DNA of 64,000 nt from Magnolia sinica (lineage: Eukaryota > Streptophyta > Magnoliopsida > Magnoliales > Magnoliaceae): positions 46,789,658 through 46,853,657 of the forward strand of contig NC_080583.1 in assembly GCF_029962835.1 (NCBI RefSeq), in the 5' to 3' direction. The translations under genes were made by a program, and so were the position numbers. The notes under the pieces were generated by a model. That model made no database searches, had not been told where the DNA came from, and worked only from the letters and a program-made list of their open reading frames with translations. Numbering within the stretch: position 1 is the first letter of the stretch; each line of letters starts with the position of its first letter. Below are positions 34,936-47,838 of this stretch, piece by piece.

Positions 34936-36776
34936 TATGACCAAGTGTCCTAGAGGGGGGTGAATAGGACTTTTAAAAATCTCCTATCCTACTACACAAT
35001 AAATTCTACCAATTCAAGTCTAGTTAAGCAAGATTATCAAGAAATCATCTACATTCATGTTCTAAAATAGTGAGATATCAAAGTGTTGCATTTTAGCAAA
35101 CATATATTGTGCATAAGTAAACATTTCAGCAATCAATCCATATGAACAAGAATAATCAACACAAACACAGTAATATATAATGGTTCAGCTATGTGCCTAC
35201 TCCATTCCCGGCTGACGCACTCTACCTTAGAGTGTGTCGGATTTCACTATCCAATGGTTTTAAATCAGGTTAACCGTAAACCTTCACAACCTACACAAGG
35301 TATACATTGGTTCCCTACATAAGGCAAACACACATGCCTGCACAAAGCAAATAACTCCTACACAAGGTATTGCCTACACAAGGCAATCACACATGCCTAC
35401 ACAAGGTAAATAGTCATACACAAGGACTCTCTATACGTATTCTCTCGTCGGACGCCTATGAAGGTCTTAGCAAGTTTGTGAGATAACCTCTGAATCTCAG
35501 TCATACACAAAGAAAGGTCTTCAGGATCTCTGGAGTCTAATGACTTATTTGTAAGTAGGTGAGCCCCATTTTTAGCACATACTGAAGATGACCTTCATTG
35601 TTGATGAAGTGTCTTTGACTCTCTTAATCCGTAATAGTTGTAGATGCTCCCAATACAAGTCACCAGTGTTGGGTCAAGGTATTCTAAGGAATCTTCTCTA
35701 TTAAATGTTGGTCTTTAAGTGAAGGAGAGATTCCAGAATATTAATCATTCAAAGCATTCCCACTCAATAATTTGTCATGAATGTGTTATTGAAGAATCCT
35801 TGAATGGTGGAGTTCATTCTTCAATCCAATCTATTGATTCTACAATGTTTGCATTTAAGAAGGGATTGAAGGATGAACTCCCATTAGAAAAGGGATTTAA
35901 GATGGTAGGTAAATCTTCTATAACAGTAACTCTCTTAAATCTCTTTCTTTTTCTCAATACCAATCAAGAAACCAAGCTTCTGTATATAAAGACAAAAATT
36001 CCAGTGGTAAAAAAATGGGCAGATTCTGTCCACGTTCGATGTCATCGAAGTGTGTTCGATGTCATCGAAAGTCACCTTCGATGTCGTCGAGAAACAATTT
36101 AATGGCATTGGGATTTATGCTTAAAGCTTGCTAGACAATCTCACTTAATTATTCGATGTCATCAAAATTTGAATTTTGATGTCATCGAATGCAATTTGAT
36201 GAACGCGAAGAGTTCAATTCATCTTCCTTAAAACACTCTGGACATGTTTGGCTCAAGTTCGATGTCATCGACCATATGTTCGATGTCATCAAATTTTGAA
36301 TTTCGATGTCATCGAACGTAGTTCGAGTCATTAAGTATTTAAGTGATTTTTGACCTGAGCTTGTTGGAAATGAGTGCTCATTTTTCGATGTCATCGAGAT
36401 AGGTTCGATGTAATTGAGTATTGTCCCAGAATATTGATTTGGCTACTGGACAAAATTCAAACTTTTTTCGATGTCATCGAGCACTGTTCGATGACTCGAA
36501 AGTTGCAGAAAAGTTGTGATATTTTTTAGTTTCTTGCAACTTGTTTTTCTAATCTTGTCAAGATGTTTTCCTAGTTGTTTATGGGAAAGATTAGTTCATC
36601 TTTAAGCAAATTATTACTTGAGGTGTTTTGGTCATGGGATGTGAGGTTTCATTAATCTTTGGAGATCTTTGAATACTTCCTCTTTGTTGAGTCCTCAACT
36701 TGTAGTTCTTCCATGTGGGGCTCACTGGACTCTATGACTGAACCGTCACGTTAATTGACAAACAATGGCACATTCA
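34936..36776 (+). mobile_element. Copy B of the unclassified ~2 kb repeat family
   Basis: It starts TATGACCAAGTGTCC, TAGAGGGGGG, TGAATAGGAC, and ends GACAAACAATGGCACATTCA. Same order of parts as copy A: conserved block, CCTACACAAGG repeats (35290-35420), then TCGATGTCATCGA palindromes (36036-36490). The open frame at 35719-36102 crosses these repeats and is not convincing as a gene. Confidence 0.78.
36036..36500. repeat. Tract of 13-bp palindromes in copy B
   Basis: TCGATGTCATCGA (TCGATG, one base, CATCGA) occurs perfectly at 36036-36048 and 36056-36068, and again around 36182, 36259, 36303, 36386 and 36468. Several near copies such as TCGATGTCATCAA lie between. Confidence 0.88.
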
Positions 36777-36865
36777 TGTTGTGTATTCGATGTGGACACA
36801 TGTAAATTCCTATCTTTACTTGACTACAATATATATGACTCTGAAACTAGTATCAAGGAAACTTA

Positions 36866-37238
36866 CAGAGTTCTCGGTGAATTTCACCGACTTCTTAGTG
36901 AATTTCAGTGAGTTCTTAGTGAATTTCACCAAATTCTTAGTCAATTTCAGCCAGTTCTCGGTGAATTTCACCAACTTCTCAGTCAATTTCAACCAGTCCT
37001 AGAATTTAACTTCTCTGTCAAATTCTAGGAGTATTCAGTGCATCTCACTAACTTCTCGGTGAATTTCAGCGACTTCTCCATCAATTTTTATGACTTCTCC
37101 GTCACTTTGTAGGAGTTGTTGGTGAATTTCAGAGAGTTCTTGATGAATTTAAGTGAGTTATCAGTCAATTTCACGAGTTCTTGGTCAATTTCTACAAGTT
37201 CTTAGTCAATTTCACCAAGTTCATTGAAAATTTCAATC
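36866..37238 (+). repeat. 21-bp repeat array II (about 17 units)
   Basis: Units of GTTCTCGGTGAATTTC plus ACCGA type, plus-strand orientation, with some imperfect spacing in the middle (36990-37110). The open frame 36781-37002 (heptapeptide FSVNFTE-like repeat) is a by-product of the 21-bp period. Confidence 0.9.
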
Positions 37239-37642
37239 AATTTCCTAATGTTTTCCAACAACATCAATAGATTACATGATACAATTGATACTCCCATGCG
37301 ATGATTGATATTTGTCTATATCCCAAGGGTATGATACATTATGCAATAACAATACCGAAAACATGTTCTTCCTTAACTCCCCAACATACGGAAAGTCTTG
37401 CGACTCATCCATCACTACATCCTCATTTCAGTTACACTTATCTCATGAACCCATTATTCAGTGATTGCTAACATTCTCTCCCATAAAGCACTAGATATTT
37501 GATCCCAATTGGCGACGACACCATCGATTATTAAGTAAAAATAAGAAATAGGAGGCATCCTGCGGTGGTACCACGGCCTAATTGAAGGCACCACTGTCGA
37601 TCCCTGGCAGAGGGTGGCGACACTAACGCCAGAATAGGCCAG
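37239..37642. other. Unassigned stretch upstream of the plus-strand ORF
   Basis: No gene seen. It contains ATTGGCGACGACACC at about 37509, faintly like a retroelement primer site, and a second GGCGAC-rich segment at 37555-37665; neither is convincing. Confidence 0.35.
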
Positions 37643-37669
37643 ATGACGGCGACACCATCCCCAACAACT

Positions 37670-38085
37670 GTTTCTACACGTGTGAGGGGTTTTTACAAAA
37701 ACCCCCTCAAATCCTCATTTCTCCTCCATTTGCAAGCTCCAAACCCCTCAAAAAATCTCATCTTCCCTCTTCCAAATCATCCATTTTTCTTCAAAAAACC
37801 CATCTTCCCTCTTCCAAATCATACATTTTCCTCCAAAAAACCCATTTCCCTCTTCCAAATCCTCCATTTTTCTGAAAAAAAAAAAAACCATCTTCCCTAT
37901 TCCAAAACCTCCATTTTCCTCCCAAAAAAACCCATCAAATCCTCTTCCAAATGCTCAGTTTTTCTTTATGAAAAAACCCATGACTATATCTTTCATTCCT
38001 CACCAAATATCTAAAAACCCTAGCTAGAAATGGGTTTTCTTACAACATTTTTCTCATTTTTGGTCATCCCTTTCATTTTTCCCTC
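37670..38085 (+). repeat. Leader with ~42-bp imperfect tandem repeats
   Basis: About five units of CCCATCTTCCCTCTTCCAAA, then TC-rich and A-run sequence, between 37740 and 37960. They lie just upstream of the ATG at 38086. The corresponding leaders in E1 and E2 are also pyrimidine-rich on the coding strand but lack this repeat. Confidence 0.7.
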
Positions 38086-38535
38086 ATGGGGAAGAAGAGA
38101 GCGATGTCCAAAGAGGTGGGGCCGAATCGTGAAAGGAGGACAAAGAGGGCCAATGAACAGGAAGTGGGGCCTTTATTACGTCGTCGTGAAAGGAGGACGA
38201 AGAGGGCCACTGATCGGCAAGCGGGGCCTTCGTCGTGGGTCTCTTCAAATACGTCGAATCAACTGGGTCAGCCCGTAGTGGATGCATGTCAATATCAGGG
38301 CCGAAAAGTCATCTTTGAAGTCACGATGGACAACAGTCTATTTGGTGAGCACGATGTGCTAAGCCGACTCTTGCACCACGGTTGGGGACCCATGTTTGAA
38401 GGGAGTTATCAGTTCAATGTGGGACAAGTAAGGTCATTTTACGCCCGAATCTAAAACCCAAAGCTCTACCCTCTGGGATTTGGCATTAACTATAGCGAGC
38501 AAATAGCCCACATCGACGTAGAATCCATCTCAGGG

Positions 38536-41500
38536 TGTAACGCCCTGAAAATCGGGGGTCGAGCGCAGGCTCAACTCCCGAGTTCCAATGCATTACTTAT
38601 GCAACATAGATAGTGACGATTGAATGTTGTTTGTATTAGTGCATTAAACATGAATGGAAGTACATTAAAGCAGCATATCATACTCTAGAAACAAGTTGAT
38701 TATGCAAGCATATGACTGTGATAAATATATAAAGCATATAAGTGGTTGTAAGTCCCTAGAGTATGAACATGTCACCAGGTTAAATAATTACATATATAGT
38801 TCCAAAATTTACAAAAGTGATACAATGTAATGACATCTAATCCGTATACCTGTGACCCCATCGACGCAACTCCAGGTCTACATAGACCCACTAGAGAGTT
38901 GCATATAGGAGAACTTCTCCTCATCATCATAGAAGTCAAGCTCCACCTCGTAAGCATCGTCATCACCTAAAGCTACAACAAAGTCTGGTTGGTGTTTTAA
39001 AACACTGTCCCAGAGTGGGAGTGAATGATCAACTCAGTGGAGCTATAAGGCAAAGGTTAACACGTTATCAATTTAATCAAGCAGCAATGATAAAGCAGTA
39101 CAATAATCATGTCCTAAATACTTTTGTTAATTCAGGAAAGATACGTTGTAATGATGCATGCCCTCGCCTGCACTCCCTTAGCGATATCATCTCACGATCG
39201 CGGCATGCATCACTCCAGACACATGCACTTCCTCGCCAAAGCACATGCAATGCGGTGCATGATCGTGTTACCCAATACTTAATTAGGTTTATTCATACAG
39301 CTGGTTCGGGAAGCTAAGATACCTCCATTTATACCATTTACCCAAAACAATGATCCATATAGGGTTGTCAATCCCAGTTAATCGCATACGATAGGCAAGT
39401 TATAGGGCAACGTCACCCCTGATTTAAAAACAGTGAAAAAACAAGTTCAGGTTACTACAGGAGGCTCGACACCTTGGTGTAGGCATAGTTTATATTCGAG
39501 GTCACTACGGGAAAGGCTCGTCACCTTAGCGTAGGCCGATAGCTTGAATACAGTGTCTCATACCACCGTATTTAGCTCACAAGTTTGGGTTACTCAATGG
39601 ACACTACAGGGAGGCTCGTCAACCCCGTGTAGGGTGACAGCTCAACAACGGTGTCCTATACCACCAAGCCTGGCTCATGAGTCCTAGCGGATCATGATAC
39701 CAAGGTTAAACGAGCTTTTCACCAGTAAATGGTACCTTAGATTCAAGCAGTAGCGTCCATACATGGTGAACATACATTAAGCCAATCGGGTTACTTGACA
39801 AGCTCGACTGGTATGAGCACACGTTGAATTAAACGACATGGAACCATACGCACTCCTCGTGGCCAACCCACTGTCGATAATCACCGTACGACTTGGATTC
39901 ATCGAACGTATCCGTTGTGGTGAAACTAGTTCGGCCACTCGACCAGAAACCGTTACCGATTGCCTGGACTACGTCGTAGTCCTAATCACACTCCAATGCA
40001 ATAGCATTTAGATATGGTAGTCATAACATTATCAAACAAACAATTCAATCATTGCAATTATTTGAGCATTTTATAAAATACATAGTGAACATAACATCCT
40101 ACATATGCATTTCATAACATAAATCACATAGCCGAATTTAAATTAAACGAAGGAATCTATTCATATAGATAAGGTAATTGAGAATCTCATCTCAACACCT
40201 TTAATAAATACATTTCATCAAATAATTGTTCATTCAGACATTTTATCAAACACTTAGACTACACATATCAACATACACGTAATAAATTAGTTATAACATA
40301 TATTATGGCAATTCCTTTTGCAAAGGAGTTGTTACACATATAACAGTCATGTATCTTCAATTAACAATCATGGCAAGCATAAATCATAATTCCATATTCA
40401 TTCAAACATTTCAACAAACACATGGAATGCATTATATTCAACATAGTTCATATATATGTGTAATACACGGAAAACACCGTATCTAAGCACATGTGACAGC
40501 AATCAAGTCAGTCATAAATCATTAACTGACATTGAAAGCCTTGAAAACCATAACCTAAATGTTTATAGTCTGCATCTTTCGTTGGTATGCCGATTACGAA
40601 CTCGGCTCGTAAACTACACCTTTATTTACGGCACAACGGCTACCTATAGCATGAAATAGGTTAGTTATTTCACCGATCTACCTTTTTGAACACCTAAAAT
40701 AGATTAAGGTTAGGATTCCTTACCCAAAAATAGAGTCAAAACTGCCAGTATAGCGACACGAAAAAGGGGATCCAGCACGTGGAGTGGTGGGAATGAATCC
40801 TAACAACAAACCACAACTCTCTCTCACTTCTCCTCACCTTCTCCTTCTCTTTTCTCTCTTCTCTCTCCTAGGGTTTAGGAAATTCATATGGAATGAGAGA
40901 GGGGTGGGTTAAGGGGCTTATATAGGCCCAAAAGTGAAGTCAATGGCCCCAGGGCCATGGTATATTTAGGTTATAGCTAAAGAATGGCTATTTCGGGGCA
41001 ACGGAGCTCATCTGGAGGTCCCTTTCCTGCATACGGTCCGGAGAAAGTTTCATAACAATGGATCTATGCCAGGTTAAAGTTTTGGTTCGATCGAATTTGT
41101 AGATCGACCGTGGAGGACCAGTTTCATTTCAACGGCCATCATCACTCGATTAGGGCCATAAGTACACTGACATGTGTTGGGAAATTTTCCTGATCCAAGG
41201 GTGTAGTTGGGTCAAAATTTGACGGTCTGAAACCTTAAATTTGGCCTGTAAGTGAACGGCCCAATTCACTTAAGTTTGAGTTCATTTTCTAAAGATATTC
41301 ATGTTTCTCACACACTTCGCACCGGGCTCAAGTTATGCGTTTTCGGATACTATTTGGACTTGAATCTCGAGATGGTTGTCAAGCCTAGTAAGACAGTCAT
41401 AACCGTTTACTTCTTGTTAATCGGACTTTCGACGCACGGTCCAGGTCCAATACGGAGTTCTAAGATGCTCCCAAGAGCAACTGAGTTTTGAGATTGATCA

Positions 41501-41703
41501 TAGGTTTTTAAGTAACGTAGAGCTAACAATTCTGCTGGTTTTGGGTCTTGCAGTTCTTATAAAAAGTGATTCAAACTAACTTGTCCATTAATCCAGTTTA
41601 GTACTTAATTAATTTTCATCTAATTTCTAAAGGATTCGGTCCCTAGCGATTTCTGCCTGAGGTGGTACTCGGGTCATTGTACGAATTTTTCCAAGACGTT
41701 ACA
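38536..41703 (-). repeat. E2 3' LTR (3,168 bp)
   Basis: TGTAACGCCCTG...AAGACGTTACA. Aligned along its length with 48699-51860. It contains the conserved LTR block (39445-39690), the CT-rich block (40815-40870) and a TATA-like motif on the minus strand (40917-40926). Confidence 0.95.
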
Positions 41704-41722
41704 ATCTACGCCCCTTAAAGAA
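41704..41722 (-). other. E2 polypurine tract
   Basis: On the minus strand, CTTTAAGGGGCGTAGAT, directly before the 3' LTR. Confidence 0.8.
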
Positions 41723-43249
41723 AAATTTCATCATCGAAATTAGTAGCTTTTCATACTCCTCGAGAATTGAATCTGAGGGTAGTTCATGTGGACCTTGGCT
41801 TCTATTTCCTAAGTAGCCTCTTCCTTAGTATGGTGCGTTCATAGTACCTTCACAAGCGGGATAACCTTACTGCGCAATACCTGTTCCTTCCTGTCTAGGA
41901 TACACGTCGGTCGCAGTACATAATTAGCATCTTCACTCAACTATACCTGTTCCCATTTGATAATGTGGGATGGGTTAGGAACATATTTCTTCAGCATCGA
42001 TACGTGAAATACGTTGTACATGCCAGCGAGTGGTGTGGGCAAAGCAAGGCGGTACGCTACCGCACCCACTCGGTCTAGTACCTAGAATGGGCCAATGAAT
42101 CTCGGCGTGATTTTTCCCTTCTTTCCAAACCAGAGGACTCCCTTCGTTGGGGAAACCTTCAGGAATACATGGTCCCTGACCTCAAACTCCAGCGGTCGCT
42201 GCCTCGTATCGGCGTAACTCTTCTGTCTACTCTGTGCTGTCAGAAGCTGACGCCGGATAATGTCGATCTTCCCTAAGGTCACCGGTACTAACTCTAGGCC
42301 AATCAAACTCTTCTTGCCAACCTCTGCCTAGCAATGCGGCGCTCGACAGGGGGCGCCCATACAAGGCTTCGTAGGGAGCCATGTCAATACTCGCTTGAAA
42401 ACTATTGTTATAAGTGAACTCAGCATAAGGAAGAAATCAAGCACACAAGCGCGTAGCATATCTTCTAACACCTGATTCACTCGTTCTGTCTGCCCATCTG
42501 TCTACGGGTGGAACACAGTACTGAACTTCAGTTTCACACCCATTGCTTCCTAGATACGAGTCCAAAAGATAGATGTGAATCACGTGTCTCGGTTCGACAT
42601 GATTTCCATAGGAACTCCATATAGACGTACTATCTCCTTGATGTACAGCCGAGCCAAATCGTCTACTGAGTGACCTAATCGGGAGGAAATGCACCAATTT
42701 CATCAACCGGTCTACAATCACCCAAATGGAGTCATGTCCCTTCCTCGTCTTCGGTAACCCTGAAATGAAATCCATAAAGATGAAATCTCATTTCCATTCA
42801 GCTATGGGCATGTGTTGAAGTAAACCAGAAGGTCAGCGATGTTCGGCCTTGACCTGCTAGCACGTGAGATAGCGGAACACAAAGTCTGCTATGTGGGCCT
42901 TTATGTTTTCCCACTAGTACGAACGCTTCATATCTCGATACATCTTCGTACTACCAGGATGCATCGCTATCTTCGAATTGTGAGCAGATTAAAGAACTTC
43001 CCTTCTCAAGTCATGAAGATTTAGGATGCATAGGCGGCCATGATAACGTAAACCCCCATCCGTACCAACTCTCCATTCAAAGTCCTCATCATCACAGGCT
43101 CGCTTTCTTAACTCTACTAACCATTCATCTTCCCCCTGAGCCACTATGATTTGGTCATCAATAAGTGGTTGTACACAAATATATGCGATGCTCTTGAAAG
43201 GCTCCTCTACCGTAAGTTTCTGCTCAAAGTCTCGCACAAACTCTACCAT
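41723..43249 (-). pseudogene. E2 integrase with chromodomain, broken
   Basis: Pieces: 43249-42989 (N-terminal region), 42775-42437 (core start, [15 protein letters not shown] with the first Asp) and 42306-42082 (C-terminal region, DHVFLKVSPTKGVLWFGKKG). Chromodomain codons lie at about 41740-41990, including VPNPSHIIKWEQV and KVLxTHHTKEEAT. Compared with E1 (1722-1755), about 22 bp are missing near 42436, which shifts the frame just after the glutamate region. Confidence 0.87.
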
Positions 43250-44579
43250 GTTAACGGAGCTGTAAATGCTATCATCTTCTTGTGGCTTAACACGTCTGCC
43301 ACAAGGTTAGCCTTGCCGGGATGGTAAGAAATCTCAAACTTAAAATCCTTCAAATTTTCTATCCACCATCGCTGCCTCATATTCAAGTCTCTCTCTGTGA
43401 ATATGTATCTGAGGCTCTTGTAGTCACAAAGGAGCTCGAACTCCTCTCCCTAGAGGTAATGTCTCCAGAGCTTTAATGCAAATATAATGGCCGCTAACTC
43501 TAGGTCGTGCATAGGATAGTTTTCCTCGTGCTTCCTCAACTATCACGATGCATAGGCAATCACTCTGTCCTTCTACATCAGAACACAACCCAAACCAACA
43601 TAAGAGGCATCGGTGTAAATGGTATATCTGACCCCCTGCTCTGGCAATACTAGCACAGGTGTAGATGTCAACTTGTCCTTCAATTCCTGAAAGGCTCTGC
43701 CTTCTTATTCTAGGCAAACTTGAGATCCTTCCGAGTGAGCTGAGACAACGGTCTAGCTATCTTGGAAAAGTCTTTAATGAAAGGACAATAGTAACCTATT
43801 AGGCCAAGGAAACTCCTCACTTCAGCTACCAAACTGAGCTACTCCCAGTCCTGAACTGCGGTCACCTTAGGAAGGTCCATGGCTATTCCTTCCTTGGACA
43901 CAACATGTCCCAGGAACTTGACCTCTTCTTTCCAGAAGTCACACTTCTTGTACTGGGCAAACAACTGGTTCTTCCTGAGCGTATCAAAGACTGCTCGCAG
44001 CTGCTCCTCATGATCTTCCTAACTCTTGGAGTATATCAGGATGTTATCTATAAATACGATGACGAATCGATACAGATACAGCCGAAACACCCGGTTCATT
44101 AGATCTATGAACATGGTGGGTGAGTTTGTGAGTCCAAATGACATCACTAGGAACTCGTAGTGCCCAAAGCTGGTTCTAAACGCTATCTTCTGCACGTCTT
44201 CATACCTGACGCGCAACTGGTGATACCTTGACTGCAAGTCAATCTTTGAGAAATACTTTGTCCCTTTCAACTGATCGAAAAGATCATCTATCTTGGGTAA
44301 AGGATACTTATTCTTCACTGTCACTTGGTTCAACCTGCGATAGTCAATACACAAACGCAGTGAGCCATCTTTCTTCTTCACGAACAACACAGGTGTTTCC
44401 CATGGAGACACGCTAGGCCGTATGAAACCTGATTTCAACAGGTCATCAATCTGTCTCCTCAATTCCTCCATCTCATATGGAGGCATGCGGGGTAAGGAAA
44501 TGAGGGTCGCACCAGGCATTGGGTCGATAGTAAAGTCGATCTCGCGTTGAGGAGGAAATCTAGATATCATCTTAAACAC
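43250..44579 (-). pseudogene. E2 reverse transcriptase and RNase H, catalytic Asp lost
   Basis: RT piece 44579-44019 ([18 protein letters not shown]) is open for 186 codons. The catalytic box reads FIDNILIYS: the second Asp is Asn (codon at 44043-44045), a single G-to-A change from the FIDD of E1, and is expected to abolish polymerase activity. RNase H follows to about 43250, with stops. Confidence 0.9.
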
Positions 44580-44591
44580 TTCTCAGAAGTC

Positions 44592-45053
44592 CTAGACCAC
44601 AGGCGTGTTTCCAAGTGTCGGACCATTATGATCTTTCAATAGGGCAGAATAACAAAGAACCCGGAAGGGGCAACTAACCTGAACGGGGAATGTGAAGGTC
44701 ATGTTTTCGGGTCCGTGTGTCGTCACCAGTCGGGTCTCACAGTCGATCTCAGCCCTCATTTCAGTAAGCCAATCCATGCCGAGGATGACGTCGTAATAGT
44801 ATATCGTGGTGACAATTAGGTCAATGCATATCGTCCTGCTCCCTAAATCTATCAAGCAACCCTCACACAACTTAGTGGCATCTGTAAAAGTTCCTGCTGT
44901 TGCGATAACTCTCACCCCAACTATAGGGGTCGCATTTAGCCCTAAGCGTTTAACCGTAGAACAAGATATCATCGAAATAGTAGACCCAGTGTCCACTAAC
45001 AGAAATACAGGTGTACCATGGATGTGGGTAGTGACCTCAAAGGTTAAAGGCAT
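44592..45053 (-). pseudogene. E2 aspartic protease and linker
   Basis: A 153-codon open stretch with LLVDTGSTISMIS (Asp at residue 21) and VILGMDWLTEM, the normal end of the domain. It runs on toward RT and stops at 44592, 13 bp before the RT piece opens. Of all E2 genes this is the best preserved. Confidence 0.88.
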
Positions 45054-46329
45054 TGTAGCTGTTGACTCAGATGCTCCAGCTGCAAGTGCATGTATTGGTG
45101 CCTGTTGAGTTTGGTTCGGCTACGGTACCATAAGTCGTTGAGGTGGCCTAAATCGAGGTGCAGGTGGTGCTGATCGTAGAGGTGGAGCTGAGATGGCCTG
45201 AGGTAACTAACAGTTGATCTTTTGAGGAGGCAATAAGCCGATGTCCCTCATCTTGGTGAAACAGTAAGTGTCAGTGTGGCTCGACCTCTTGCAGTAAGTA
45301 CACTACAAGTCTGCTAGCCTCAACTGAGTCGGTGGAGCCGTAAGTCTAGGAGGCGAATCTGCGCATGGCCTCTTGTCAAGGAATAGTCTGCTCGACAAAT
45401 CTGGTCGAGGCCTCGGGCCCACAGGTACGTGTGAACGAGATAGTCTATCCCCATCCTACTCAGCTTGCAGAGACATGTTCACTAGCTCAGCATAGTTGAG
45501 AATGCTAACGCAACACATCTTTGTACGTATCTTAGGTCGTAGACCCTCAGAAAAATGCCACATCCTCATCAGCTCATTTGTTGTATTAGAAGAGCGTATC
45601 TGGCTAGCTCCATGAATCTATTCTCGTACTCCGCCACGGTCATTCCTCCTTGACGGAGGCAAAGGAAGTCACTCTCCTTCTCATTACAGTACATGAGGGG
45701 AAAGTACTTCTCATGGAAGCGAATCTCAAAAGCCTCCCATGTCCATACATACACAACAGGCACTGTCCGTAGGACGCTGTCCCATCAGAGACTGGTCTCC
45801 TTCTCAAACATGTACATAACCAGCTCGACCTGCTCTACCTCAGTATAGTGCAGCGGCTCCAGCATCTTAGAGATGTGGTCAAGCCAATACTCGGCCTCCT
45901 CGGGTCTGTGAGTACCCGTAAAAGTAGGAGGTCGAAAGCACTGGAATCGCTCGAACAAGCCACTGGCATTCAAGTTCCTAGCAGGGTGCACAGGTGGTGA
46001 ACCACATTCATGTTTTGGGTAAGGGCCCCAGCAATGGTAGTCCAAATTTACTGCTGCTGCTGCATAAGGAGCATCATCTGCTCCAACCTATCAAGAGGAG
46101 GAGCTTGATGCATGTGGGGCATCGACGAAGATGCACGGTTCTGCTCTAAAACCGGTGGTGCAATAAGTGTTGGCCCATTTATGGGGCCAGTGGCTGGCTG
46201 AGGATCCAGCATAGTGTCACTGTTAGGGCCCAAATTGGGGTCCATGTGGCTATCGCTTAGGGGAGGTGCCCCATCAAACGATCCGCCAAGTGCAAGACGT
46301 GTTGTAGTCCGAGTGACTTTCGGAGGCAT
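45054..46329 (-). pseudogene. E2 gag
   Basis: ATG at 46329 (MPPKVTRTTTRLALG). Pieces 46329-46048, 46045-45785 (FERFQCFRPPTFTGTHRPEE, the standard capsid opening) and 45763-45569 (YENRFMELARYA). The CCHC zinc knuckle CTYCKRSSHTDTYC (C-x2-C-x4-H-x4-C) is at 45261-45302. Stops separate the pieces. The knuckle here is whole, whereas E1's is split by an LTR. Confidence 0.88.
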
Positions 46330-46637
46330 TCCCTATATACAACATAGGGTACAACACGTGTAAGATTTTTGCATAAAAACACTCAATTTCTCAAGCATTT
46401 TACACATTTCATAGCAAAAGGAGTTTCATGCATTTCATTTAACCAAAATTGTCACAATACATGAGATGTAGTATTACATGGATCATGACAGAAGATGCAT
46501 GTGAGCTAATCTAATCAAGCTTTAAACACCAAAACACACCAACAACTCTACCCTACTACTAGGCCTATCAAGGCTATAACATAGGAAGTAAGAAGAGCGA
46601 GGAAAGAAAAAGTCCCAATGACGACTACAACATAGGA

Positions 46638-47838
46638 CTAGTCATCTAAATCTGGTGATGGTGGAGGAGCGCCCTTGTCCTACAGACAGCACAGGAGAGC
46701 CTTCAAGGTGCTAGACACCTTCTTAAATTTCTGTTTCATAGAGGCCCTATTCTCTTCAAGTTCGGCCCGGGTCTCTCTGACCTCCTGTCTCAGGGTGATG
46801 GAGAGCCCTCATCAGTGTTTTGGGCCTCCTCTTCTTCCTCTCCCTATTCTTCCTCTTCCTCGCTTCCTTCCTCTATTTCATTTTCATCCTCTTCTTCGTC
46901 ACTTTCTTCCTCTTCACTTCCTGTCTCATCCTCACTCTCATCGAGTCGGGCTTGACGTTGTCATGGCCCTATACCCATGTTGTTAAGTGTAGTGTCATTA
47001 ATAAAGTGAATTGGCGCAAGATTTTTTGAGCCAAGTCTGTAGCCGAATTCACGAGCAAGCTTACATATGAGTTGACCGAATGGGAGTGAAATGTCTATCC
47101 TAGGAGAGCGTGCGGTCTGAACTATCTGTAGTAGTATGTACATAGGTAGGCACAACTTGTCTCCTTCACAACTCTGTATAAGAGGTCTACCATTAGATGC
47201 GTGCATTCACTGCGATTGCTCTACCTAGGATACACATTGTGTGTGAAGATGTAGTAGAGTAGGCGGAAGTCATTGGTCATCTTGGTCGCTAAGAGACAAT
47301 TGCCTCGATTCCAATGGATCAATCGGCCGCAAAGAAATTGAGTATGACGATCTCTTTCACGTATACTCCTGAGATTCCTCTCGCTAGCATGAACCTCTCC
47401 ACGCAGAATCCCCATGATTCAGGCAATCAAATCTACGTTGACAATGGCTTCCCGTCTTCCCATGGGGATAGAGAATTGTAGAGACTCTAGCAATAGGTCT
47501 CGTATGTGGGCGTAAAAGGCTCAGACAGTGCTCTCATTCACACGTGACTTACCCTTAAATATGGGACCCCACTCGGCATCCAACAGGAGGTCCATCGCCG
47601 GATAAAGCCTGAATAGCTTTTCGTCCATGCGTGCTTTAAAGATGACTCTACGGCCTTGAAAGCTGCCATGTCCCATGTCCACCTGTAGAACCCTCTCAAG
47701 AGGAATCTGGGGATCGAGATCCCGCTTCGTCTTCAGCTCTCGCGCGGCGCTTGTACTTGCTTAGGCGCCCAATTTCTTCCTTGGACGGGTTGGGTGGCTA
47801 GGCCTAGCTTCATCTGTGAAAGCCCTCTTCTTTCCCAT
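46638..47838 (-). pseudogene. E2 accessory ORF upstream of gag, broken
   Basis: About 400 codons from MGKKRAF at 47838 to a stop at 46638, with several stops and frameshifts. Blocks in order: GRRVIFKARMDEKLFRLYP, AFYAHI, REAIVNVDLIA, GEVHASERNLRS, LPFGQLICKLAREFGYRL (in 47206-46961), an acidic tract (coded at about 46840-46950) and STLKALLCCL near the end. Each block matches the plus-strand pseudogene at 38086-52653. The ORF occupies its own reading unit about 300 bp before gag. Function unknown. Confidence 0.75.

Noticed and set aside
35719..36102. 127-codon open frame in copy B
   Set aside because: It runs through palindromic repeats, and the corresponding region of copies A and C is not open.
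37500..37530. ATTGGCGACGACACC as a retroelement primer-binding site for the plus-strand ORF
   Set aside because: No TG...CA LTR end is adjacent and the match to known primer sites is short.
37643..38014. Open frame rich in Pro, Ser and Phe before the plus-strand ORF
   Set aside because: It is produced by ~42-bp tandem repeats in a leader; no homologue appears in E1 or E2.
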